NCBI GenBank assembly: GCA_002390225.1
Contig: DGOW01000054.1
Span: 159,930 to 195,742, forward strand
Direction: 5' to 3'
DNA from: Gemmatimonadales bacterium UBA4456
Lineage (GTDB): Bacteria > Gemmatimonadota > Gemmatimonadetes > Longimicrobiales > Gaopeijiaceae
Length of the DNA: 35,813 bases
Shown here: piece by piece, positions 23,961 to 31,273 of the stretch
Numbering within the stretch: the stretch's first letter is position 1
Layout of the letters: each line of letters opens with the position of its first letter
Program-made: the position numbers and the translations under genes
Notes under the pieces: generated by a model
What the model was told of the DNA's origin: nothing
Database searches by the model: none
Seen by the model: only the letters and a program-made list of their open reading frames with translations

Positions 23961-24545
23961 ATGCTCAAAGCAATCTGTGTCATGCTTCTCGCGGGGACGT
24001 TCGTGATGGTCGGCCCGGTCGACGCCGGTGCTCAGGACAGCGGTCTGTTGGCCGTGGGTGAGATGGCTCCCGACTTCGCGCTTCCGGGCGCGACTCGTCA
24101 TGGAGTGCTCGAAGAGCCCGTCCGCCTGAGCGATTACCGCGGCGAAACGGTTGTCCTCGCGTTCTTCTTCCGCGTTCGAACGCGTGGCTGAACAGTCCAG
24201 ATGAGAGCGTACCGTGATCAGTACGCAAGTCTGTTCAATGAAGGACGAAACGTGGTCGTTATGGGCGTCTCGAACGACTCCTCAGAGGAGGGTGCGTCGT
24301 GGCTCAAGGATGAGGACTTTCCGTACCTCTTCCTGAGTGATGCCGAAAACGACGGTGCGACCTACGCTGCGTTCGGTGGCGGTCTGCGCGACAACAACAT
24401 GGTCGACAGTCGGGCCGTGATCGTGGTGGGGCCGGACGGCCGCATTGCGCACGTGATTCCGGCGTTCAATCAGAATGATCCGACGGCGTATGAAGAGCTC
24501 GCCGACGCGGTCGACCGTGTGACGCCTGAGCCCGAAGAGGACTGA
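23961..24545 (+). CDS. Exported peroxiredoxin, probable selenoprotein (TGA = Sec77)
   Basis: Read through one in-frame TGA, this is a single 194-residue thiol-peroxidase-family protein: signal peptide (about 1-25, ending AGAQ), then FALPGATRHG and YRGETVVLAFFF, RTRG-U-TVQMRAYRDQY, then a complete redoxin C-terminal half (MGVSNDS..., FPYLFLSDAEN, DSRAVIVVGPDGRI). The TGA at 24189-24191 stands exactly where AhpC/BCP-type homologues have the peroxidatic Cys of TxxC, with Thr74 kept at position -3. Reading frame and homology continue on both sides without a shift. A SECIS-like hairpin begins at the TGA. No Cys occurs downstream, so it would be a 1-Sec enzyme. An oddity is Phe70 where PxxxTxxC enzymes have Pro. 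The alternative, a nonsense-disrupted gene, cannot be excluded because selA, selB and selC are not in the window. Confidence 0.78.
24189..24237 (+). promoter_or_regulatory. Candidate bacterial SECIS element
   Basis: A stem-loop starts at the TGA codon. TGAACAG (24189-24195) pairs perfectly with CTGTTCA (24231-24237). After an internal loop, GCGTAC (24207-24212) pairs with GTACGC (24221-24226) around the 8-base loop CGTGATCA, which has a G among its first two bases. The apical loop begins 21 nt after the UGA, inside the range I recall for bacterial SECIS elements. Folding software was not run. Confidence 0.65.
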
Positions 24546-24606
24546 GACGAGTCACGACTGGCTCGGGCCAAAGCGGCCCGAATGCCGATTCTTCGTGAGA
24601 ACGAAG

Positions 24607-24650
24607 ACGGGCCCGGTGGGGAGGTCTCCCCGCCGGGCCCGTTTGTCGTT
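24607..24650 (+). terminator. Strong, probably bidirectional terminator
   Basis: A 16-bp stem (24607-24622 with 24627-24642, one G-T pair) with loop GGTC is followed by TTTGTCGTT. It lies between the convergent redoxin and TlpA-like genes and likely serves the plus strand; the minus-strand side is only mildly T-rich. Confidence 0.85.
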
Positions 24651-24707
24651 CCACTGCTGCCACCGTTACCCGAACGTGGCTACCGCGCCACGGGGACCCT
24701 CAGGGAG

Positions 24708-25241
24708 TCAGCTACCGAGCAAAGCCTCTACCGCTCCGAGAATATTCTGATCAGTGCCGACGCCGGTGTAGGCCACCTTCCCGTCCGCATTGAGCATCAC
24801 GACAATCGCCGTAGTGGTCGCGTTATACGCCCGAACCGCGGCGCCCCGCTTGTCGAAGAGGTACGGATAGCCCGGGTCGTGGTCCTCGAGGTGCCGCTTC
24901 ACGCGACGTACGCTCTGGGAGACACCCACGGCGACCGCGACGACGCTGACCCGATCTCCGTAACGAGCCTGCAGTTCGTCGAACTGAGGCTGGAGGGCCT
25001 CGCACTGCTCACACCAGGTGGCCCAGAACTCGAAGACGGCTGGCTTGCCGGCCTCCACGTAGTCCAGCAGTGAGACGGTGTTGCCGTCCAGGTCTTCGAG
25101 CTCGGCCGTGGGCCCCTGCGTGCCGAGCGCGAGGGAGACCCCTCCACTCTGCGCTTCGGCGCTGATGGGGAGCAGGGCGCATAGGGCCAGCGCGACCGGC
25201 GCAAGCCGGCGCGATCGGCGAAGTTTATGCGTGATCATCAT
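24708..25241 (-). CDS. TlpA-like periplasmic thioredoxin
   Basis: A 177-residue exported thioredoxin-fold protein. A twin-arginine-poor Sec signal (about 1-30, ending AEAQ) is followed by FWATWCEQC (redox pair Cys77/Cys80, WCxxC), then PQFDELQARYGDRVSVVAVAVG, a YNATTTAIVVMLNADG segment (the cis-Pro usual here appears replaced by TTT) and a C-terminal helix. Such proteins keep periplasmic cysteines reduced or serve cytochrome c maturation, fed by CcdA/DsbD. Its start lies 7 bp from the stop of the CcdA-like gene upstream, so they are co-translated. Convergent to the selenoprotein gene, whose oxidised enzyme it could reduce (inference). Confidence 0.86.
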   Translation of the reverse strand: MMITHKLRRSRRLAPVALALCALLPISAEAQSGGVSLALGTQGPTAELEDLDGNTVSLLDYVEAGKPAVFEFWATWCEQCEALQPQFDELQARYGDRVSVVAVAVGVSQSVRRVKRHLEDHDPGYPYLFDKRGAAVRAYNATTTAIVVMLNADGKVAYTGVGTDQNILGAVEALLGS

Positions 25242-25248
25242 CTGTGCC

Positions 25249-25977
25249 TCAGAGGTTATACCCCGCGGTCATGAAGTAATACTCCGCCATGGCCAGCATG
25301 ATCACCGCGGCGGCGCGCTTCACCCACACCATCCACTGCCCGGACCTCGGCAGCATCGTCACGGCGCCCGAGAAGAGGCCCACTGCAATCAGGAGCGACG
25401 TCATGCCCAGCGAGAATACGAAGAGGTAGACGAAACCCATTAGTCCTGCCTGTGTGGCGGCCACCCAGGTGAGTACCACGGCGAAGGCGGGAGCGCCGCA
25501 TGGCGCCGCAACGACCCCTGACATCGCACCCATTACGAAGACCGCCCCATAGGAGCCGCCATCCGTCTGCGATGCGCGCTCCAGGAGCTTCCGCGGAACG
25601 GGTACAGGAAGGACGTCGAGCATGGCGAGCGCGAACAGGACCAGCAGGTTCCCGACGGCGAATAACGCCCAGGGATTGGCGCTCACGGTGCCAAAGAGCT
25701 GGCCGGAGAGGCCTGCGATCGCGCCGAGGGTGGCGTACAGCGTGGCCAGCCCGACCGCATACGTGAGGGTCAGCCCGATGGTACGCGACTTCGGCTGATC
25801 TTCCCGAGCGGTGCCTGCGATCACTGCACTCGTGATCGGGATCATGGGATAGACGCAGGGCGTGAGGCTGGTGAGCACACCCGCTCCGAACATCGCACCC
25901 AGGGCGAGAAGCGGACTGCTGGTCAGTGCCTCGGACAAGCCGCCGGCCAGCTCGATCTGGAGAAGAGAAAAGAACAT
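25249..25977 (-). CDS. CcdA/DsbD-type transmembrane thiol electron transporter
   Basis: An integral membrane protein of about 242 residues with seven to eight hydrophobic spans. It passes reducing equivalents from cytoplasmic thioredoxin across the membrane to periplasmic thioredoxin-like proteins. The two functional cysteines are in LTSLTPCVYPMIPIT and in VAAPCGAPAFAV, the signature pair of the DsbD beta-domain/CcdA family. Earlier in-frame ATGs at 25992 and 25998 are possible starts; 25977 gives the most typical N-terminus (MFFSLLQIELAGG). Operon with the TlpA-like gene. Confidence 0.85.
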   Translation of the reverse strand: MFFSLLQIELAGGLSEALTSSPLLALGAMFGAGVLTSLTPCVYPMIPITSAVIAGTAREDQPKSRTIGLTLTYAVGLATLYATLGAIAGLSGQLFGTVSANPWALFAVGNLLVLFALAMLDVLPVPVPRKLLERASQTDGGSYGAVFVMGAMSGVVAAPCGAPAFAVVLTWVAATQAGLMGFVYLFVFSLGMTSLLIAVGLFSGAVTMLPRSGQWMVWVKRAAAVIMLAMAEYYFMTAGYNL

Positions 25978-26172
25978 GCGTTCTCGGGTCATGGCCATCG
26001 CAACCGTGTGGCCGCGGAGCGGAACAAGGTATCGCCTCCGGTTCTCAGCGGTCCAACCCTCTGTGCCCGGAGGTGTTTTCCCGCGGAGTGCCCGGCGGCG
26101 CAGAGGCAGGGTGACGACACGGTTCATCGGGGCCAACTTCTCCCGATGAAAAAAGACCAGCACAGACAGGAC

Positions 26173-27231
26173 ATGCGCCCAAATGCTCGGATCGGCCTGA
26201 CCGTCCGGCTTGGTCTCGCAGCGCTCCCCGTCCTCTTGATGTCAGCCTGCGGTGATGCCTCTCCAGCCGCCCTCAGCGTGGGGCCCGTCGCCTATTCGCA
26301 GAATCAGCTCCTAGGCCTTGCAGATTCCCGACGCCAGACGCTGGCGGAACTCACCGCGTTCGCACTGGCGGTGTCGGATTCTTCGACCGAGGCCCTGGGT
26401 GCACCGCTCGTCGCCGAGTGGGAAGCAGATCGTCTTCTGGAGATCCTCGGTGCCGAGCTGACCCTCGAAGCGAACGGGATCAGAGACGACGTCTTGGAGG
26501 CCCAGTACCTCACGAATCCGGAATGGGAGCTCGTGGTGCGGCATATTCTCTTCTTCAGCGAGCGCTGGCGTTCTGCCGAGCATCGCGCCGAGGCGGAGGC
26601 GAAGGCTGCACGTGCGATGGAGTCCCTTCGCGGAGGCGCCGACTTTGCCACTACCGCCGCCGATCTCTCAGAGGAGCCCGGTGCGGAGGGCAGGCAGGGC
26701 CTTCTCACCCCGGGTCGCGAAGGCTCGTGGGTGCCTGAGTTCTGGACCGCTGCGCTCGCGCTCCAGCCCGGCGAGATCAGCGCAGTGACAGAGACGCAAT
26801 ATGGATACCACATCCTGCGCCTCGAGGACCGTGAGGTGGTGCCGTTTACCGAAGCGCGGAGTGTGATCGCGCGTGCCGTCGCAGAGCAGCTCGATGACCC
26901 AGCCACCGTGCTGTCTTCGTGGATGGCGGAACACGGTGGCGCACAGACACGGGCGGGTCGTACGGCCGCGTTGTCCGAAGCGAGCCAGCGTGGATTGACA
27001 GTCCCGGGCACCGAGCGAGCCGAGCTCATCCGGACCTGGGACGACATCGCATACCGTTTTTCTGCCACCTTCGGGTTTCGGTACGGGTGGGCGCCGGAGC
27101 AAATTGCGGTTGGAGCGTTCGCAGCACTCTCGAATCCGGCACAGAATGTGAACCTGTCACGGACCGAACTGTCGACGTATCGCAGGCTCATCGACGCGCG
27201 CTACACCATCGATATGGTGCCGAGACGCTGA
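26173..27231 (+). CDS. Parvulin-type peptidyl-prolyl isomerase lipoprotein
   Basis: A 352-residue envelope foldase resembling PpiC/SurA/PrsA. The lipobox LLMSAC places Cys26 as the lipidated residue. A helical N-terminal region (about 40-115) is followed by a PpiC domain (about 117-222) with VRHILFF, GADFATTAADLSEEPGAEG, LQPGEIS and TQYGYHILRLEDRE. A longer start at 26146 adds nine residues; the shorter one gives a better signal peptide. The C-terminal part carries no recognised domain. Divergent from the CcdA-like gene. Confidence 0.82.
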   Translation: MRPNARIGLTVRLGLAALPVLLMSACGDASPAALSVGPVAYSQNQLLGLADSRRQTLAELTAFALAVSDSSTEALGAPLVAEWEADRLLEILGAELTLEANGIRDDVLEAQYLTNPEWELVVRHILFFSERWRSAEHRAEAEAKAARAMESLRGGADFATTAADLSEEPGAEGRQGLLTPGREGSWVPEFWTAALALQPGEISAVTETQYGYHILRLEDREVVPFTEARSVIARAVAEQLDDPATVLSSWMAEHGGAQTRAGRTAALSEASQRGLTVPGTERAELIRTWDDIAYRFSATFGFRYGWAPEQIAVGAFAALSNPAQNVNLSRTELSTYRRLIDARYTIDMVPRR

Positions 27232-27342
27232 AAAGAGAGGGCATCGCGCGTCCCTGAGGGGGATTCGTGGAACCCCCTGATGCCTGCAACCGTAGGGAGT
27301 CGAAGAGTATCTCAGTGAACGAGTCGTGGTGTACGTAACGGG

Positions 27343-28014
27343 GTGAGAACGGTGAACGGAAAGCTGCGCTTCATTATGGGCTTCGGGCTCTTCTTCGCCG
27401 GGCTGTGGTTTCTGTGGGACACGCCCGTCGTGTATCCGCTCAAGATCTTTGTGGTCCTGCTCCACGAGTTGAGTCACGCGATCGCGGTCTGGTCGACCGG
27501 GGGAACAGTCGATCAGATCACGCTCAATCCATATCAAGGTGGAGCCACCTACTTCACCGGCGGCAACGCGATCCTCGCGATGAGTGCCGGCTACTTGGGC
27601 AGTCTACTCTGGGGTGCGCTCATGTTCAGCGCTGCCAATGAGTCACGCATTCGAAAGGATTGGGTGAACGGAGCCATCGGCGCATTGGTGATCGTGCTCA
27701 CCATCTTCTTCGTGCGCAGTGGCTTCGGAATCGCCTTCGGCATCTTCTTCGGCGCTGCCATGATCACCGCGTCCCGCCGCATCGGCGAGATCTGGAACAA
27801 GCGGCTACTCCTGACGCTAGGGCTGACAAGTGCGCTGTACGCGATCCTCGACATCAAGGACGACATCCTGGACCGACCGGAGATTCGGTCCGACGCGTGG
27901 ATGCTTGCCGAGGCAACCGGGATCGGGAACGCGACCCTGTGGGGCGCACTCTGGATCTTCATCGCGATCTTGGTGAGTACCTGGCTCATGATACGGGCGT
28001 TCGACGATGCCTGA
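27343..28014 (+). CDS. M50B-like membrane metallopeptidase
   Basis: A 223-residue membrane protein with five or six hydrophobic spans. HELSH (His41, Glu42, His45) lies in the second hydrophobic segment, followed by AMSAGYLGSLLWG, as in M50B family proteins (site-2-protease-like fold). A third metal ligand is not certain: an Asp in IKDDILD or elsewhere is possible. Two GTG starts nine bases apart are available; GGGGTGAG fits a ribosome site for the second. Role unknown, presumably proteolysis within the membrane or an inactive relative. Confidence 0.75.
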   Translation: MRTVNGKLRFIMGFGLFFAGLWFLWDTPVVYPLKIFVVLLHELSHAIAVWSTGGTVDQITLNPYQGGATYFTGGNAILAMSAGYLGSLLWGALMFSAANESRIRKDWVNGAIGALVIVLTIFFVRSGFGIAFGIFFGAAMITASRRIGEIWNKRLLLTLGLTSALYAILDIKDDILDRPEIRSDAWMLAEATGIGNATLWGALWIFIAILVSTWLMIRAFDDA

Positions 28015-28029
28015 CCGCTCGGTCGGACG

Positions 28030-29205
28030 TCAGTCTCTGGGCTGCTTAAAGAGCTGGTAGAAGAACGCGGTCCACTGCGGCGCGAATCGATCCTGGCCTG
28101 AGCGCGCCGTTTCCTCGATCGTCAGCCCGTCCTCGATCGACGCACGAACGAATCGTATCGCGTCGCGGGTCACGCCGATCTGATCACGCACCGCATCCAG
28201 ATCCGTCGCCTCTTCGTGCCCCCCCACAACGACTGTCTCCGGGTGCATGGCGTCCAGGAATGACTCCAGTCGATCCAGGAAGGCGTCTGGCTCGACCGTC
28301 CCCGGATACATCATCGGGTTCCCAGGGAGGAAAGCATCTCCCAGATGCGCCACGCGCGACTCGGTGAAGTAGACGGAGAGATCACCGGCGGTATGGGCGA
28401 CGGTGGGCATGACCCGGATCGCCTCGCCACCGAAGACAATCGAAGTGTCCCCGGCAATCTGGAAGTCGGGCATCGCGGAATTCGCCTTCGGCGGGATCGA
28501 CAGGCCTTCCATGAAGACATACGGCTCGGCCATCGCAGCCGCGGTCCCTGGGTGAGCGAACAAGTCGGCCAGCACTCCAAGTTCTGCGGCCGCTCCCATA
28601 TGGTCTTCGTGCGGATGCGTCACGATGACCGTTCGAATCGGACCCCCACCCAGGTCACGTATGGCTCCCTGAAGCGCGGGAAGCGCAGAGCTAAAGCCGG
28701 TGTCGACCATCAACACACCGTCAGCTGCAACCTTCACAAGAACGTTGGATCCGGCGCCGACAATCAGGTGTACGTTGCCGCCGAGGAAACGAGTCGTGAG
28801 GCTCAGGTCGCGAGCCAGATCCATGACGGCGCGAAACCCCGAAGAGTCGGAGATCGCGGAAAACGCCGGATCGAACGGCGCGAAGGAGATCATGAGCGAC
28901 TCGATGTCCTCGTCCCACACTCTGCGCAGCCAGCGTACCGCATTATCTCCCTGCCCATCGAGCGCCGCGGCACGGGCCGCGTGATATTGCACGAAGGGTC
29001 GATTCAGGTGGCCCGCGGGCATCGCCTCGGCAGCATTCGCCATCTCGCTAGCATAGACCACAGCATCGCCACTCCGCCGTGCCTCTTCTCCAGCCGCGAA
29101 GGGCGCACGCCATGCGTCGGCATCCTGCGCATATACAGCGGAGGAGGCTGCAGACAACCTAAAAGCTGCGTATAGAGCCACCAGTACCACATGTCGTGCC
29201 CTCAT
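28030..29205 (-). CDS. Exported MBL-fold protein with N-terminal helical region
   Basis: A 391-residue periplasmic protein. The signal peptide ends at AVYAQ; residues 30-135 look helical with a TPR-like stretch (AARAAALDGQGDNAVRWLRRV). The MBL domain follows: HPHEDH (His197, His199, Asp201, His202), AHTAGDLSVYF, HLGDAFLPGN, and VVGGHEEA. The metal ligands are complete. It resembles the smaller exported MBL protein at 2799-3707 in overall plan but is longer. The start at 29205 is set by the signal peptide and GGGAG upstream. The promoter of the neighbouring transcript unit lies about 35 bp beyond. Confidence 0.82.
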   Translation of the reverse strand: MRARHVVLVALYAAFRLSAASSAVYAQDADAWRAPFAAGEEARRSGDAVVYASEMANAAEAMPAGHLNRPFVQYHAARAAALDGQGDNAVRWLRRVWDEDIESLMISFAPFDPAFSAISDSSGFRAVMDLARDLSLTTRFLGGNVHLIVGAGSNVLVKVAADGVLMVDTGFSSALPALQGAIRDLGGGPIRTVIVTHPHEDHMGAAAELGVLADLFAHPGTAAAMAEPYVFMEGLSIPPKANSAMPDFQIAGDTSIVFGGEAIRVMPTVAHTAGDLSVYFTESRVAHLGDAFLPGNPMMYPGTVEPDAFLDRLESFLDAMHPETVVVGGHEEATDLDAVRDQIGVTRDAIRFVRASIEDGLTIEETARSGQDRFAPQWTAFFYQLFKQPRD

Positions 29206-29238
29206 TCGCCGGCTCCCACAAGTCGTTGTGCGGGGGGG

Positions 29239-29268
29239 TTGCATGCGCGCCCCCAGTTCTCTTACAAT
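29239..29268 (+). promoter_or_regulatory. Sigma70-like promoter of an orphan transcript
   Basis: TTGCAT (29239-29244), an 18-base spacer and TACAAT (29263-29268, five of six consensus) make a good promoter. The predicted start at about 29275 is the first base of a perfect hairpin. Confidence 0.55.
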
Positions 29269-29399
29269 GGCTGTGAACGGACTTGATTGTCCGTTCTGGG
29301 CCTCACTCGGTGCTCCTGAAAGGTGCTGGATGAGGACCGCGGACCGAGAGTCCGTCGGCGCTCTCGCCCTTCTTGCAACCCGAAATCAGGAGGTGTTCC

Positions 29400-29462
29400 T
29401 TGTCTAGTCCCTGTACCCTGTCCAGCCTGGCACGGGCAAGCGATCGCCGGAGCGGCTTCTAA
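29400..29462 (+). CDS. Possible 20-aa micropeptide
   Basis: Starts TTG with AGGAGG (29388-29393) at 6-base spacing and encodes MSSPCTLSSLARASDRRSGF before TAA. The Shine-Dalgarno is one of the best in the window, but the peptide is too short to test by composition. It overlaps the end of a 25-codon frame from ATG 29330. Confidence 0.25.
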   Translation: MSSPCTLSSLARASDRRSGF

Positions 29463-29532
29463 GCCAAACCGACTTGCTGTGTAGTCGCTGTTCGCGCCGT
29501 ATCCCGGCTTCGCGCTGGGCTGCGACGGTTGA

Positions 29533-29570
29533 GACGCCACCGGAGAAGTTCGCCGGTGGCGTCTTTCTTT
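29533..29570 (+). terminator. Strong rho-independent terminator
   Basis: GACGCCACCGG (29533-29543) pairs perfectly with CCGGTGGCGTC (29553-29563), followed by TTTCTTT. The T tail is only on the plus strand, where no conventional gene ends, so it terminates the orphan transcript. Confidence 0.88.
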
Positions 29571-29602
29571 ATATGTGACGCTCAGGCATCGCCTGATTGC
29601 AC

Positions 29603-30184
29603 TTACCCGAAGTACCTCGGCGCGTTGCCAGGCTTCCACTTGATATTACAGCCCAGACTCGGCGCCTGATCCTCGGTCGGCTGTTTCCGGGCGAGCACGG
29701 CGTCACACGCCGTGCGCAGATCCTCCCCTGTAACGGGTGTCGACAGCGACGGGCGGCTCGCATCGAACTGCCCGCGATAGACGAGGCGCCGATTCTCATC
29801 GAAGAGGAAGAAGTCCGGCGTACAGGCGGCCCGGTATGCCTTCACCACCTCCTGCGACTCGTCGAAGAGGTAGGGGAAGACATACCCACGGGCTGAAACC
29901 TCCTCGGCCATCTTCGCCGGGCTGTCCGCCGGATACGACGCCACGTCGTTGCCGTTGATGGCGACGATGGCGACCCCCTTCTTCTGGAATTCGCGCGCGA
30001 AGTCTGCGAGTTCGTCGGCAATGTGCTTCACGAACGGGCAGTGGTTCGAGAGCACCATGACCAAGAGCGCCCTGGACTCGAAAAACTCGCAGAGCGATCG
30101 CGTCTGTCCGGTAGCCGGCTCAGGAAGGGAAAATTCCGGAGCCTCGGTGCCGAGGGCGAGCATTGTAGACGAAGCCTGGACCAC
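29603..30184 (-). CDS. Thioredoxin-fold redoxin (AhpC/TSA-like)
   Basis: A 193-residue cytoplasmic redoxin. The active-site region is LSNHCPFVKH with Cys49; this NHCPFVKH motif and the C-terminal GCNIKWKPGNAPRYFG are characteristic of a widespread thioredoxin-family group usually annotated as thioredoxin family or redoxin-domain protein. A Cys is present, unlike the Sec of the gene at 23961-24545. The GTG at 30184 has AGAGGT upstream; an internal ATG at 30163 is an alternative. Likely peroxide or thiol redox function; the partner is unknown. Confidence 0.85.
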   Translation of the reverse strand: MVQASSTMLALGTEAPEFSLPEPATGQTRSLCEFFESRALLVMVLSNHCPFVKHIADELADFAREFQKKGVAIVAINGNDVASYPADSPAKMAEEVSARGYVFPYLFDESQEVVKAYRAACTPDFFLFDENRRLVYRGQFDASRPSLSTPVTGEDLRTACDAVLARKQPTEDQAPSLGCNIKWKPGNAPRYFG

Positions 30185-30358
30185 GGCGAGACCTCTGGTG
30201 AAGCCTGCAAGGGGAGTATGTCAGCCTGTCAGACCCCGAACGGCGCCGACCGTGCCGGGCATAGCTGACCCTTCGCTCGGGCCGACCCGGCCATCCAACG
30301 GAAACAACATCCGGAAACGTGAGGAACTCGACAGGCCCATATCGGGGTAAGCGCGGCC

Positions 30359-31177
30359 ATGAGAATTGTCTCCCTTGCTTGCTCCAACACCGAGATCGTG
30401 TGCGCCCTCGGCTGCGCCGACCTGCTCGTCGGGGTCGACGATCATTCGGACTTCCCGGTGGACGTCGTATCCATGCTACCCAAGGTCGGACCGGATCTGG
30501 AGATCGACATCGCACGCGTCATGGCGCTCGAACCTGATCTCGTTCTGGCGACGCTCACCGTGCCTGGACATGAAAAGGTGGTGGAGCGACTTCAGTCTGC
30601 TGGACTTCGGTTCATCGCACCGGAGCCGGTATCACTGAGTGACGTCTACCAGAACGTCCTCGAGATCGCGGAGCTGTTGGCGCCCGCAGCGCCGGGAGTG
30701 ATACAGCGGGCGCAGGCCCTGATCTCCGAGATGAAAGAAGAACTCACTCCGACTGCCAGAGGTACTCAGCATGCGAATGATGCCGACGACTCCGAGACGG
30801 ACTCGCGTCCGAGCATTCTCGTCCAGTGGTGGCCCAAGCCGGTGATCACGCCGGGTCGACAGTCCTGGGCCACCGACGTGATCGAGGCCGCGGGCGGGCG
30901 GGCAGTACTTGCCGACGAAAATCACAAGAGCCGGCCTATGACCGACCAAGAGGTCACGGACGCGGCTCCCGATGCGGTCGTACTCTCTTGGTGCGGGGTG
31001 CATCCCGACAAGTATCGACCCGATGTCGTCCTGCGGAATCCGGCGTGGCAGAGGCTCGGATTCGTGACGCGGGAGAGGGTCTTCTGCATAGGGGAGCCGT
31101 TCCTCGGCAGACCAGGCCCACGCCTGGTACAGGGCGTGCGCGCCATGCGCGACGTTGTGGAGGCGCTCCGCAGCTAG
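30359..31177 (+). CDS. Cobalamin-binding-like (BtuF/TroA-fold) protein without signal peptide
   Basis: A 272-residue protein of the periplasmic-binding TroA/BtuF fold. MRIVSLACSNTEIVCALG, VGVDDHSDFP, ALEPDLVLATLT and the helix-backbone region after 105 match the cobalamin/iron-siderophore binding group. It begins directly with the first beta-strand and lacks a signal peptide, so it should be cytoplasmic unless exported otherwise. No btuCD-type transporter is next to it. A disordered acidic stretch (about 135-155, HANDADDSETDSR) lies mid-protein. In related bacteria such proteins are annotated as cobalamin-binding; whether this one binds B12 is not shown. Confidence 0.75.
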   Translation: MRIVSLACSNTEIVCALGCADLLVGVDDHSDFPVDVVSMLPKVGPDLEIDIARVMALEPDLVLATLTVPGHEKVVERLQSAGLRFIAPEPVSLSDVYQNVLEIAELLAPAAPGVIQRAQALISEMKEELTPTARGTQHANDADDSETDSRPSILVQWWPKPVITPGRQSWATDVIEAAGGRAVLADENHKSRPMTDQEVTDAAPDAVVLSWCGVHPDKYRPDVVLRNPAWQRLGFVTRERVFCIGEPFLGRPGPRLVQGVRAMRDVVEALRS

Positions 31178-31273
31178 CGCTCTGCAGTCGGCGGACCTAG
31201 GGTGACCGAGCCCTCGTATCGGATGCGTGTTCGTGCGGCCGAGAGCATTGCAGCCCTACCTGCCGGAGAACCC

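Larger units (their letters stand above)
29275..29570 (+). ncRNA. Candidate structured RNA or micropeptide transcript
   Basis: About 295 nt between a good promoter and a strong terminator, with no ordinary gene. It opens with an 8-bp hairpin, GAACGGAC/GTCCGTTC (29275-29296). CCTCA/TGAGG pairs around 29301-29334, and GGAC-CGAGA-GTCC forms another small hairpin. Two tiny overlapping frames exist: an ATG at 29330 (25 codons to TAG at 29405) and a TTG at 29400 (20 codons, MSSPCTLSSLARASDRRSGF), the latter with an ideal AGGAGG six bases upstream. The downstream genes are on the other strand, so it is not a leader. I do not recognise it as 6S, SRP, RNase P or a known riboswitch. Confidence 0.45.

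Noticed and set aside
24201..24545. Separate short gene starting at ATG 24201
   Set aside because: It is in the same frame as the upstream redoxin half, lacks its own Shine-Dalgarno, and encodes only the second half of a redoxin domain; Sec readthrough explains it better.
26304..27191. 295-codon minus-strand frame opposite the PpiC gene
   Set aside because: Its Ser/Arg/Ala-rich translation without motifs is typical of antisense shadow in GC-rich DNA, while the plus strand carries a clear rotamase domain.
27246..27285. Terminator after the PpiC gene
   Set aside because: AGGGGG/CCCCCT can pair across a 10-base loop, but the stem is short and there is no T-run.
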